A stretch of DNA of 64,000 nt. It comes from Natranaerofaba carboxydovora (GTDB lineage: Bacteria > Bacillota > Natranaerobiia > Natranaerobiales > Natranaerofabaceae). Position 1 is the first letter of the stretch. Every line of letters starts with the position of its first letter. The notes under the pieces are model-generated. The model made no database searches. It worked only from the letters and a program-made list of their open reading frames with translations, and was not told the DNA's origin. Below are positions 41,419 to 50,278 of this stretch, piece after piece. The DNA lies in NCBI RefSeq assembly GCF_022539405.1, contig NZ_CP054394.1, positions 2,736,501 to 2,800,500 on the forward strand, read 5' to 3'. The position numbers and the translations under genes were made by a program.

Positions 41419-41990
41419 TTAACTTTTTAGTTCCATCTCCTGTAAATTATTTGGAGTTATATATATGACCTCATCACAGGCCTCGATTAAATCGTTATGA
41501 GGTTTTATCTCTTCGCTATATAATAAAAAAGATATAATCCCTTTGTCCTTAGCCATTTGGATAGCAGGCACAAAGTCACTGTCGCTAGATATCAGAGCTA
41601 TGTGGGTTACCCTTTGTTCAAAGGCTGACCTTGCAATATCAAGGGCCATTAGGACGTCTACTTTTTTTGCTCAAAGATTGGTGTTTTGTCTTCACTTCTG
41701 CCCCTGTAGGCTAAACTCCCCAGTCTTACTTCAGATCTTGGTAAGCTTGATATTTTGTTAAAAAACCTTTGTTTTTTGGCAAATCTAGCTTTTTCTTCTG
41801 TTGTTGGTGGATCAGCCTGATACGGCAGACAGTGATAGTAATATGTTCTAAGTCTTGGCACACCAACTTTTTTGCTGATCCAATTATACAGGCTTAAATA
41901 GTCAATCCTTGGCTCTCCAAGTCTATTAAAGACCTTCTCCAAAAAGCCCCCATCTATAAAAATACTTAACGATTCTTTTGAGTTCATCAT
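41419..41990 (-). pseudogene. NYN (LabA/DUF88) PIN-like nuclease, split by a frameshift
   Basis: The first frame (41990-41658) holds LSIFIDGGFLEKVF ... RTYYYHCLPYQADPPTTEEK ... KTPIFEQKK, then TAG. The second frame (from about 41668 to 41419) continues VDVLMALDIARSAFEQRVTH IALISSDSDFVPAIQMAKDK. Together they give a normal NYN domain with the acidic residues D (FIDGG) and DSDF. The junction is CAAAAAAAGTAG: a minus-one step at A-AAA-AAG, or one extra A, restores the protein. NYN proteins are RNases. Without frameshifting only an inactive N-terminal piece is made. Confidence 0.75.
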
Positions 41991-42109
41991 TTAACCTGGT
42001 TTCACCTCTTTTTTGTCAAATTTCAGAAAATGCTGGATAAACAAAGTCAAGCTATACTTTAAATTTTCAAGATATAATGGGTTTGAAATTTAATATTCAC
42101 AATAATATA

Positions 42110-42185
42110 GGGCCGCCCACCACGGCGGCCCCGCTTCGGATGATTAGCCTGTCATCCTTATTAGAACGACAGGGATTATTTTGGT
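42110..42185 (-). ncRNA. Structured leader or small RNA upstream of the NYN gene
   Basis: Downstream of a strong promoter the minus strand can form CCTGTC/GACAGG (42148-42173) or, as an exclusive alternative, GGATGA/TCATCC (42138-42157), followed by a very stable GGGCCGCC/GGCGGCCC hairpin (42110-42131). The segment has far higher GC than its surroundings. No known riboswitch class was recognised. Confidence 0.45.
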
Positions 42186-42191
42186 ACGGAT

Positions 42192-42220
42192 AATATACCA
42201 TCACCCAAAATAATTGTCAA
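42192..42220 (-). promoter_or_regulatory. Strong sigma-A type promoter (TTGACA-17-TATATT)
   Basis: On the minus strand TTGACA (42220-42215) and TATATT (42197-42192) are 17 bases apart. It should drive the structured leader and the NYN gene. Confidence 0.7.
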
Positions 42221-42337
42221 TACTTTTAGCCACCGTTATGATTTCCAATTTTATTTTAATTTACACTTTTAAACCAATTCAATTTGTAATATATTAATAC
42301 CCGAAAGAAAAATAAAACATACAGGAGGAACTTAAAT

Positions 42338-43534
42338 ATGATACTAATCCAAAATGGCCACCTGATCACCATGGATGAAAATAAACCTTTTATGTTCAAA
42401 GGGAATCTTTTGATCGATAACCATGGTAAAATTAAAGCAGTGGGCGAAAATATCGATCCACCAAAAGAAACAGAAGTTAAGATAATTGACGCGACAGACA
42501 AAATTGTTATGCCTGGAATGATAGATATACATACTCATCTTGGTCTTTATGAAGAGGGCCTATCTTTTGAAGGTGATGATATAAACGAAGAAACAGACCC
42601 TATAACAGCCGAGCTAAGGGCAATTGACGGGATAAATCCCCGGGACAAAGGTTTGGAAGAGGCGAGAACTAATGGTATTACCTCAACTGTAGTAAGCCCC
42701 GGTAGTGCTAATCCCATAGCAGGCCAGGCTGTAGCTATAAAGACGTGGGGCAGAATAATTGACCAAATGGTCATAAAAGAACCAGCTAGTTTAAAGGTTG
42801 CTTTTGGAGAAAATCCCAAGTCTCTCTATCACGGCAAAGACAAATCTCCTATGACCAGGATGGCAACTGCAGCCCTTATCAGAAAGTCTTTTGTCGAAGC
42901 AGAAAACTACCTTAAAGAAATGACAAAAGATGATGACAAAGATAAAAAAGATGATAAAGACGACGATGATAAAGATGATGGCAAAGAAAGGGATCTACAA
43001 AAGGAAATCATAGCCATGGCAATAAATAGAGATGTTCCGGTAAAAGCCCATGCTCACAGGAGCGATGATATTCTTACAGCTATTAGAATAGCAAAAGAGT
43101 TCAAACTTGACTTAATCCTTAATCACTGTACAGAAGGACATATAATAGCAGACATTCTAAAAGAGTATCAATATCCAATAATCCTTGGTCCAACTCTAAC
43201 GTCACGTTCCAAAGTCGAGCTTAAAGAACTGTCTTTTGAGACTCCTAAAGTTCTAGCTTCTCATGATATTAGTTTTGCAATAACCACAGATCACCCCGTC
43301 ATCCCTATCTATGCTCTACCAATCTGTGCCGGCCTTGCCGTTAGAGAAGGACTTGACAGAGAAAAGGCTTTTGGGGCAATTACTATAGATGCTGCCAAGA
43401 TCGCCCGTATAGACGATAGGGTTGGAAGCCTTGAAGAAGACAAAGACGGTGATATTGTTATCTTCTCCGGTGATCCGCTAAGCCTTGATACAAAACCAGA
43501 GCACGTATTTATCTCCGGCGAAAAAATATTATAA
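42338..43534 (+). CDS. Amidohydrolase (imidazolonepropionase-like)
   Basis: A metal-dependent amidohydrolase: MILIQNGHLITMDE, VMPGMIDIHTHLGLYEEG with the first two His ligands (about 66-68), AHAHRSDDILTA and LNHCTEGH for the further His ligands, and TTDHPV for the catalytic Asp. The end DGDIVIFSGDPL is also typical. An Asp/Lys-only insert (about 200-222) breaks the domain and looks like repeat expansion. The substrate is unknown. ATG 42338 follows AGGAGG. Confidence 0.88.
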   Translation: MILIQNGHLITMDENKPFMFKGNLLIDNHGKIKAVGENIDPPKETEVKIIDATDKIVMPGMIDIHTHLGLYEEGLSFEGDDINEETDPITAELRAIDGINPRDKGLEEARTNGITSTVVSPGSANPIAGQAVAIKTWGRIIDQMVIKEPASLKVAFGENPKSLYHGKDKSPMTRMATAALIRKSFVEAENYLKEMTKDDDKDKKDDKDDDDKDDGKERDLQKEIIAMAINRDVPVKAHAHRSDDILTAIRIAKEFKLDLILNHCTEGHIIADILKEYQYPIILGPTLTSRSKVELKELSFETPKVLASHDISFAITTDHPVIPIYALPICAGLAVREGLDREKAFGAITIDAAKIARIDDRVGSLEEDKDGDIVIFSGDPLSLDTKPEHVFISGEKIL

Positions 43535-43539
43535 GACGT

Positions 43540-44307
43540 TCACTCATTTGTACAAATTACTATCATCCTGGGGGAATCCACACTGTATTGTTCTCTTGTA
43601 TAGCTTCCATAGACTTTTTGAAAGTTAAAACCCACCTCTTCAAGAATATTCAAAAATTCCCTCAGGGTAAACGTCCTAAGCCACTGGAAAAATTCTTTTT
43701 CATTACCATCAGGGTCATTTACGTACTTATGATTTTCACAACGGCTCATCTCTAGGTTAAAGCTTGTAAATCTCAGACATCTGTATCCAGTTTCGGTTTT
43801 TATCCAGTTTTTATTCCTAAATGTTTTTATTAATTTTTCTCTGTTTATCAAGTCGATTAACAACCATCCACCTGGGGTCATTGTTTCTTTAATTTTTTGA
43901 AGAGAGGTTTTTACATCTTCGTCTGTCATGTAATACCCAAGAGATGCCATGCAAATAACTCCCTGATATTTTTTCTCTAGTCCAAGCTCGTCTAAATTTA
44001 AAATATCTCCCTCATAAAACTCTACACTTCCGGGCATGCTTTTTTCATTTTTTGTAGCCTCTGCATGTTCTAACAGACTTTTACTTAGATCCACTCCTAT
44101 AACGTCGTAGCCTCTTTTGGCAAGAGATATTGCATGTCTGCCACAGCCGCAGCAGGCATCCAAAATAGAAGCACCTCTATCTAGATCTATCACCTTTTCA
44201 ATAAAGTTTACTTCACGTTCTGTCTGGTTTTCTGGGTAGCGTTCTTTCATCATATCAAGGTAATAGCCCAGATAATGAGGATCAGACCAGAGATTCTCCC
44301 CTTCCAT
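43540..44307 (-). CDS. Class I SAM-dependent methyltransferase
   Basis: Motif I SILDACCGCGRHAISLAKRG YDVIGVDLS (about 60-87), motif III EGDILNLDEL and YMTDEDVKTSLQKIKETMTP GGWLLIDL fit a small-molecule or generic methyltransferase. The length of 255 is normal. It is convergent with the amidohydrolase, five bases apart. The substrate cannot be told. Confidence 0.87.
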   Translation of the reverse strand: MEGENLWSDPHYLGYYLDMMKERYPENQTEREVNFIEKVIDLDRGASILDACCGCGRHAISLAKRGYDVIGVDLSKSLLEHAEATKNEKSMPGSVEFYEGDILNLDELGLEKKYQGVICMASLGYYMTDEDVKTSLQKIKETMTPGGWLLIDLINREKLIKTFRNKNWIKTETGYRCLRFTSFNLEMSRCENHKYVNDPDGNEKEFFQWLRTFTLREFLNILEEVGFNFQKVYGSYTREQYSVDSPRMIVICTNE

Positions 44308-44487
44308 AAATTTTACCCCCTCCTGTAGACAAAATTATTTTGCTTAATTGCAAATAACTTGGTAAACTGTTAATGGCAGTTTTATTTCACCTATAGTCTC
44401 TTAACCATAAAATAAAAAAATCCTGCTTTTATCATCATTTTAAGAAAAATTATTTGTGAACAGACTTTGTTTATGGAGTGAAAAGCT

Positions 44488-45108
44488 TTGGACTTTATCA
44501 TTGAACTAGACAAGATTATATTCAAGTTTATCCATTCACTGTCAGGCCATAGTGGAATAATAGACTGGTTGTCAATATTTTTTGCCGAAGATTCCAGAAT
44601 ATTTATGGGCGGATTGTTCTTTCTGGGGTTAGTTCTCATTTACAGAAAATACCCCGATAAACCTCTTTATTATATATTGGTTGCTACAATGATTTTTTTA
44701 TTACCCGTGATGACATCGGCAGTTTTGAGAGAAGCGATAATGAGAGCAAGGCCCTTTGTAACCCTTGATATCACACCATTAATCGAGCAGTCAATACGTT
44801 ATTCTCTTCCTAGCAATCATACTGCTGCAAGCTTTGCCATCGCAGGCATGTACCTTGCTTTTCTAAAAAAGCATTTTAAGCCTGTTTTGATCTTAGCTTT
44901 CCTGGTAGCTATTGCTAGAGTTCATACAGGGGTTCACTATCCTCTAGATGTAACTGTTGGAGCAATAATCGGTATACTACCAGGGCTTGGACTTTACTAC
45001 CAAGAGGTTACTACACCAGACCATAACGAAAAACATTCTAATAAACACTCAAATAATAAAAAGTTAAATAACAAAAAGTCAAATAACAGCAAAAAAACCC
45101 TTCCGTGA
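44488..45108 (+). CDS. PAP2 superfamily phosphatase (BcrC-like undecaprenyl pyrophosphatase)
   Basis: The phosphatase motifs are RARPF (about 92), the SNHTAASFAIAG motif (about 110) and ARVHTGVHYPLDVTVG (about 152), within five to six membrane segments. Such enzymes recycle the lipid carrier of cell-wall synthesis. The C-terminal 35 residues are a His/Asn/Lys repeat tail. The start is TTG 44488 with GGAGTG upstream. Confidence 0.85.
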   Translation: MDFIIELDKIIFKFIHSLSGHSGIIDWLSIFFAEDSRIFMGGLFFLGLVLIYRKYPDKPLYYILVATMIFLLPVMTSAVLREAIMRARPFVTLDITPLIEQSIRYSLPSNHTAASFAIAGMYLAFLKKHFKPVLILAFLVAIARVHTGVHYPLDVTVGAIIGILPGLGLYYQEVTTPDHNEKHSNKHSNNKKLNNKKSNNSKKTLP

Positions 45109-45151
45109 AGGTTAACAAAAGTTAAAGAAAGTTTACCTTAAGGAAGGGTTT
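45095..45151 (+). terminator. Terminator of the PAP2 gene
   Basis: AAACCCTTCC-AAGGT pairs with ACCTT-GGAAGGGTTT; the left arm overlaps the last codons. Confidence 0.75.
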
Positions 45152-45228
45152 ATATTACAGTAGCCGCTATTCATAAGCTGCTATACATTTGTGGAATCTA
45201 CTTTTTGCTGTAGAAAAGTCAGTATTTG

Positions 45229-46377
45229 CTACTCAAGTATCAATACACCATCATCTTCTTCTAGATAGTAGATACCTACATCTCTAAGATGAGAGTAGTA
45301 TGCAAGTTTTTCCCCGGAGGGACACCACGATATATCCTGAGCTGGTGGGAGTTCTGTGGTTTCTTCTTCCTCTAAGTCTAGAAGATAAGTATAATAATCT
45401 CCCTTGTCAGATAAAACTACAGCCAGGTTGTCTTTCTCTGGGGACAGATACAGCTTTCCATCAAATCCATCAAACTCTTCTTCATAAAGTTCTTCGCCTT
45501 CTAAGTTATAGATAACAAGCTTTGTTCCACCACTTGCCTCTTTTGCAACAAATATAACTTCTTCTTCATAAGCAGGTACATAACCGCTTACTACAGATTC
45601 TGCGAAGTCATCAAATCTTGTAATCTCTTCTGTCTGAATGTCCTCTATATCACTCTCTAGATCCTCATTATCTGCATCATCATTATCTTCATCACCATCT
45701 ACCTGGCTCCAGTCTAGATGTTTCAAGACATTAGAGTCGTCCATTTCTCTGTACATGATACCTTCATTTTCTTTCAGATAAGAAAAAATCAAATTTTCAT
45801 CTGGCTCTCCCTCGTAAAGAATGAAATCATCGTTTGTTTCTAGGTTTATTACTCTAAAGCTGTCTCCTGCATCAAGGGAACCTTCAGGAAGCTTATATAC
45901 TAGTTCATCTGCACCACTAAGATGAAAACCTCTATTAGCACCAAGCACCTCTACTTCATCAAGATTTTCTCTTTCAAGTATTTTTAGCTCATCGTTTTGT
46001 TCTGGATAAAATAGATAATCACCATCAACACTTAAGAAGGAAATTAGATAAGAATTAATCCCATAAGCAAGTTCCTCGGCACTTGCTATATTTGTTCCAT
46101 CCATTTGAATCCTAAACAGGGCAAAATCTTCTTCTAGTTTTTCTTCTGTATCTTCTGGCACTCCGGTCACTATAATATCGTCTTCATTAAGGTACAAAGG
46201 GTTTCCGGCATCTTTTATCTCTATATGTTCTTCTACTTCTTCTTTGCCGTTACTTATCTTTTCTTTTTCTTTAGCATCTTCTCCGTTCTCTTCACCATTC
46301 CCACAGCCGGCCGTTATTAAACCTACAAACAAGGCAATCAAGGTAACATTAAGTACAAAAAGCAGATTTTTGTTCAT
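45229..46377 (-). CDS. Lipoprotein with TolB-like beta-propeller repeats
   Basis: A lipobox LITAGC (Cys about 25) is followed by an acidic Glu/Lys linker. The body has strand repeats with Asp turns (ILDLEEEETTELPPAQ-type; PAQDISWCPSGEKLAYYSHL near the end), which resemble WD40-like/TolB propellers. It is likely anchored to the outer face of the membrane. It is 29 bases downstream of the VirD4-like ATPase gene and probably in the same transcript. The function is unknown. Confidence 0.65.
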   Translation of the reverse strand: MNKNLLFVLNVTLIALFVGLITAGCGNGEENGEDAKEKEKISNGKEEVEEHIEIKDAGNPLYLNEDDIIVTGVPEDTEEKLEEDFALFRIQMDGTNIASAEELAYGINSYLISFLSVDGDYLFYPEQNDELKILERENLDEVEVLGANRGFHLSGADELVYKLPEGSLDAGDSFRVINLETNDDFILYEGEPDENLIFSYLKENEGIMYREMDDSNVLKHLDWSQVDGDEDNDDADNEDLESDIEDIQTEEITRFDDFAESVVSGYVPAYEEEVIFVAKEASGGTKLVIYNLEGEELYEEEFDGFDGKLYLSPEKDNLAVVLSDKGDYYTYLLDLEEEETTELPPAQDISWCPSGEKLAYYSHLRDVGIYYLEEDDGVLILE

Positions 46378-46406
46378 CCCACTACCACACCCTTAACAAG
46401 AATTTT

Positions 46407-47651
46407 TCACCTGAAGGACCTGGCCAGTTCTATAAGTCCTCTAGATCTAGCCTGAATTGATCGTTCTAGTATGGATTGGTAGTTATGTAGTTCTTTGACC
46501 TGGGGTATAGGAGTGGTTGTTGCCTGTAATACTATTCTATCGTCATTCTCATTTAGGATATATAGTACAACCTGGGCTACATCAAGGGAAGTCAAATCCT
46601 CAGGTTCTACATGGGCTTCTTGAAAGTGATTGTTACAGATATAATTGGCATCGTCTTCTTGTAATCTAAACAGTGCAAGTACACGACAGTATTCTACAAT
46701 ATTGGGATAGCGATAAAAGATCCCTCTACTCTGCTGAGTCATATTGAGGGATATCATGTTTTCTTCTCCCTCTTTTAGCCACTCATTTATTATATTATCT
46801 TTGATATCTGATTCGTAAGATGGATATTCGTTAAGGTACAGATATAGTGGCAGTTTTTTGTATTCTGACCTGTTTCTTATCCGAACTGCAACTTTTAGCT
46901 TAAGTAAAACAATATCTAATAGAGTTCTTAGCGCTAACTCTCCCACTTCTTCTTCTGGTATATTGATAATTACTACCTTGCCTTTTTTGACCAGGTTAAA
47001 TAGATTAAAAGTACTTACGCTCTCTTCAGTAATCTTTGAAACAAGCCCGCTCTCCAAGAAGGGCGCAAGTTTCTCTTTTACCTTATCTCTTGTCTCTTCA
47101 GGTATTTCTTCTTTTAACAATTCTACTTCTTTTTTCCAAAATCCTTTTAATTCTTCTGATAATTTTTCAATTCTCTTTTCTATGACAGGTGTCATTTCAA
47201 AAGAATGTAGGGCCGTTATTACATCCTTTGTATTAAGAGATATCATAAGGGCCGTCCTAGTCAGTTTTATTACATAATCTTTAAGATTTTGATTTTCCAA
47301 AAGTTCTTTTCCTAATAAACTCTCTAAAAAATCATAGAAATAATCTTCAATTAATTCTTTTTCTAGCTCTTTTTCTTCATCTGTTTGGCTTTGAAGCTCA
47401 AAAATATTAAAGCCCATAGGGTAAAATTTGTGTGTACAATCCAGATAAAATATGTCACGACGCCTTGTCTTAATTCTCTCTATTAAGACATTGGCAAGAC
47501 CCCCCTGGGTGTCAATCAAAAGCACCCCGTCGCCGCGTTCAATATCATTGAGGGCCATATTCCCAAGCAAAGTGCTCTTTCCGGTTTGCTTCTCCCCTAA
47601 AGCACAAAAATGCTGAAAACGAGACTTTTCTCCATGAAATAATTTAAACAT
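46407..47651 (-). CDS. VirD4/TraG-like or HerA-like P-loop ATPase
   Basis: Walker A is GEKQTGKST (19-27), followed by GVLLIDTQGGLANVLIERI. A helical insert (about 95-200) leads to KKGKVVIINIPEEEVGEL and a Walker B-like LYLYLNEYP where Asn replaces the usual Asp. The TQQSRGIFYRYPNI motif matches the sensor region of conjugative coupling proteins. Such hexameric motors pump DNA or protein through type IV systems. No relaxase or VirB genes are seen. The upstream gene is a lytic transglycosylase, a VirB1-like activity. It lacks the membrane anchor of VirD4. Confidence 0.75.
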   Translation of the reverse strand: MFKLFHGEKSRFQHFCALGEKQTGKSTLLGNMALNDIERGDGVLLIDTQGGLANVLIERIKTRRRDIFYLDCTHKFYPMGFNIFELQSQTDEEKELEKELIEDYFYDFLESLLGKELLENQNLKDYVIKLTRTALMISLNTKDVITALHSFEMTPVIEKRIEKLSEELKGFWKKEVELLKEEIPEETRDKVKEKLAPFLESGLVSKITEESVSTFNLFNLVKKGKVVIINIPEEEVGELALRTLLDIVLLKLKVAVRIRNRSEYKKLPLYLYLNEYPSYESDIKDNIINEWLKEGEENMISLNMTQQSRGIFYRYPNIVEYCRVLALFRLQEDDANYICNNHFQEAHVEPEDLTSLDVAQVVLYILNENDDRIVLQATTTPIPQVKELHNYQSILERSIQARSRGLIELARSFR

Positions 47652-47749
47652 AGTTAACCCCCCAGGAACAATCCTTAGATTTTAACAACCATTAACCGTA
47701 TAATTTTAGCAGCTATTAAAAAGCTACATAATTTAAAAGCTGTGTGGAT

Positions 47750-48586
47750 CTAGAAGCTGTGTGAAATGTCTATCTTGTTCTCGTATTTATCAGCCTTTTC
47801 TAGAACTATTCTAGAAAAACCACTTTCGGCAGTACCTGACCTTCTCATAAAAGTTTGCAGACCACCTTCGCCGCGGTTGTAAGCAGTAAGGGCCTTATGA
47901 AGATCACCGTCATATTCTTCTATAAGCTTATTCAGATATTTAGTTCCAAGCTGAATATTATAATCCGGCTCAAATAATCTATCCTCACTGAATTCAACAC
48001 CTTGACTGGCCGCCATATATCTTGCAGTAGTTGGCATAAGCTGCATTAAGCCTAAAGCTCCGGCACTACTCACATTTGTTGGATCAAAAACACTTTCTAC
48101 TCGGATCAAGCCCAGTAATAGGTAAATGTCCAAATCATATTCTAGAGATTTTCGTACTAGTATGTCAGCCCATTCTTCTTCCATAGGGGTTTTTTCAGCT
48201 ATCTCCTGAACCTTGATCTCTCGGATTTCTTCTTCAGTCTTAACACGGCTTACCCTGTTGTTCATAGATCCATCATTTGAAGCAGCTTTTCGGATGTTTT
48301 CTTCCAGATTATCTCTACTTTTTTCGCTGTTTATCGTTCTAAATATATCTAAGTTATCTATATTATCTATATTGTTATAAGTTCTATTTTTCTCGCTAGA
48401 GCCACTCGTTGTAGAGCCATTAGATGTAGAGTTATTAGATGTTCCTTCTATTATAACATCTCTATCCATAAAAGAGAAAGAAAACCTCTGATCTTGAAAA
48501 GGGATAAAATAATTAATAACCAATAATCCCATCACAAGAAATAGTAGAAGCTTTTTAACTTTTATTAGCTCTTTAATCTTATTCAT
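47750..48586 (-). CDS. Membrane-anchored lytic transglycosylase (Slt family)
   Basis: A signal-anchor (LLLFLVMGLLVINYFI, 12-28), a Ser/Asn-rich linker (about 48-75), then the transglycosylase domain with catalytic E164 (GLIRVESVFDPTNVSSAGAL GLMQLMPTTA), YNIQLGTKYLNKLIEEYDGD and ALTAYNRGEGG. It cleaves peptidoglycan glycan strands outside the membrane. It lies 98 bases upstream of the VirD4-like gene on the same strand, so it could open the wall for a transfer or secretion machine. A housekeeping role is equally possible. Confidence 0.88.
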   Translation of the reverse strand: MNKIKELIKVKKLLLFLVMGLLVINYFIPFQDQRFSFSFMDRDVIIEGTSNNSTSNGSTTSGSSEKNRTYNNIDNIDNLDIFRTINSEKSRDNLEENIRKAASNDGSMNNRVSRVKTEEEIREIKVQEIAEKTPMEEEWADILVRKSLEYDLDIYLLLGLIRVESVFDPTNVSSAGALGLMQLMPTTARYMAASQGVEFSEDRLFEPDYNIQLGTKYLNKLIEEYDGDLHKALTAYNRGEGGLQTFMRRSGTAESGFSRIVLEKADKYENKIDISHSF

Positions 48587-48731
48587 AATTTATCACTCCT
48601 TTCTCTACCGTGGAGTTTTCACTTTAAAGTATCCAAAAGTAGATTTCACTTTGACCAACATAACTCTAATACTTATATAAAAAAAAATCAAGGAATAATT
48701 TAACAGTTTTTAATAATTCCTATCATTTTTC

Positions 48732-48902
48732 TTACTGTTTTTTCTTTTTAACATCATCAATTTTGATAAACCTGGACTCCATATCAAATATACATTCCAT
48801 ACAGTTGTCACATTTTTTCTTCCTGTTCACATCACAGATATCACATTCACCACATTCGTTACATTTTTTTGTATCCTCTAAAACACAAAAGCTGACAGCC
48901 AT
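48732..48902 (-). CDS. Small cysteine-rich protein
   Basis: A 56-residue protein with CNECGECDICDVNRKKKCDN CMEC, seven clustered cysteines spaced like a zinc or iron-sulfur knuckle. ATG 48902 is chosen with AAAGGAG eight bases upstream. It is otherwise charged and ends in lysines. No family name can be given with confidence. It lies about 150 bases upstream of the lytic transglycosylase gene start. Confidence 0.65.
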   Translation of the reverse strand: MAVSFCVLEDTKKCNECGECDICDVNRKKKCDNCMECIFDMESRFIKIDDVKKKKQ

Positions 48903-49174
48903 TTTTAAAACTCCTTTCATAAAAAGTTCAAATTCATTTCTATATTCATCTCTATTTTTGGCTAACTTAACATTTTAACATAAGATCAAATATTACGCAC
49001 ATTAAATATTTTTTTATCAACAAACCCTCCTTTAGCATTTACTATCTATTTTGCCCTCTAATAATGTACAATCCACTTCGGCTTTTTATTCCTCAAAAAC
49101 TTGTCAAATCATTGTAAATTAATATTTTCCCCGTAAATTTAGCTTTTATACATATCAAAATTTGAGAGAAATTC

Positions 49175-49183
49175 TGATATAAT
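49175..49183 (+). promoter_or_regulatory. Extended -10 promoter giving a probably leaderless thiL mRNA
   Basis: TGATATAAT ends six bases before ATG 49190, so transcription should start at or next to the start codon. 48921-49174 holds no gene. Confidence 0.5.
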
Positions 49184-49189
49184 TGGGGC

Positions 49190-50278
49190 ATGACTAAAAA
49201 TATGGATGAATTCAAATTAATCAACTGGATTAAACAATTTAATAATGAAGCAATTGGCGATGATACAGCCGTTTTAAGTGTCAGCGAAGGTAAAGACCTT
49301 CTTGCTACAGCAGATATGCTGGTGGAGGGTACTCATTTTTTGACAGGCAAAATCTCTCCATTTCAACTAGGTCATAAAACCCTCGCAGTAAATCTAAGTG
49401 ACATAGCAGCTATGGGAGGCAGCCCAAAACATATAATCCTCTCCTGCTGCTGGTCTAAAAGCTATCAAGAAGAAGATGTAAAAGAGTTTTTTAGGGGGCT
49501 TTTTTCCCTTGCTGATAGATATAATGTAAAACTTGCAGGTGGAGATACCTGTGGTGGAGAGAAAATCACCCTTGATCTATGTCTTTTAGGCGAGGTAGAG
49601 AAGGGGAAGGAAGTAAAGAGAAGCACTGCAAAAGAAGGGGATTATATAGTAGTCACAGGCCCCCTTGGAACATCTGGGGCCGGCCTTGAGATTGTATTAA
49701 ATGATAACAATAATTATAATCAAATCTGTATAAATGATGATATTAATGATGGTATAAATTGTGGTATAAACGATAATAAAGTTAATTCTTTAAATAAAGA
49801 AGAAAAAGACCTCCTTCTTAATGCCCATTTGGTGCCAGAACCCAGAGTTAATGAAGGAAAAAAACTTGGAGAGCTAGAGCTTGTTAATTCCATGATAGAT
49901 GTTAGCGATGGGCTATCAAGTGAGGTCTATCATCTAGCCGGCTGTAGCGACAAAGGCGCTATTATATATGAAAGCAAAATACCTATCCTAGAGCCTGTGA
50001 AAAAACTTGGCGAAAATCTTGGCAAAGACCCTGTAGAATGGGCACTTACAGGCGGGGAAGATTATCAGCTTTTAATGACTGTTAACGAGAAAAACTTAGA
50101 TAAAGTTTTGGAGACAGTAGAAAACCTTAAAAAAACCAGTCATAACTATAGTCAATACTTTAGTCAATTTGGTTCCCCAGAAGTTATAGGTAAAATAGTA
50201 GCCAAAAGAGACGGGGTAAAGATAGAAAAAAATAATATTAAATATGAATTAGACAGTAGGGGATATACCCATTTTTAA
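49190..50278 (+). CDS. thiL: Thiamine-monophosphate kinase ThiL
   Basis: The ATP/metal motif AIGDDTAVL (21-29), TADMLVEGTHFL, LAVNLSDIAAMGGSPKHIIL, GGDTCGGEKITLDLCLLGEV and MIDVSDGLSSEVYHLA are diagnostic of ThiL, which phosphorylates thiamine monophosphate to the active cofactor. A 30-residue Asn/Asp/Ile insert (about 172-203, NDNNNYNQICINDDINDGIN) interrupts the C-terminal domain. No ribosome binding site is present upstream; the mRNA appears leaderless. No other thiamine genes are near. The last codons overlap the convergent lipoprotein by four bases. Confidence 0.93.
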   Translation: MTKNMDEFKLINWIKQFNNEAIGDDTAVLSVSEGKDLLATADMLVEGTHFLTGKISPFQLGHKTLAVNLSDIAAMGGSPKHIILSCCWSKSYQEEDVKEFFRGLFSLADRYNVKLAGGDTCGGEKITLDLCLLGEVEKGKEVKRSTAKEGDYIVVTGPLGTSGAGLEIVLNDNNNYNQICINDDINDGINCGINDNKVNSLNKEEKDLLLNAHLVPEPRVNEGKKLGELELVNSMIDVSDGLSSEVYHLAGCSDKGAIIYESKIPILEPVKKLGENLGKDPVEWALTGGEDYQLLMTVNEKNLDKVLETVENLKKTSHNYSQYFSQFGSPEVIGKIVAKRDGVKIEKNNIKYELDSRGYTHF

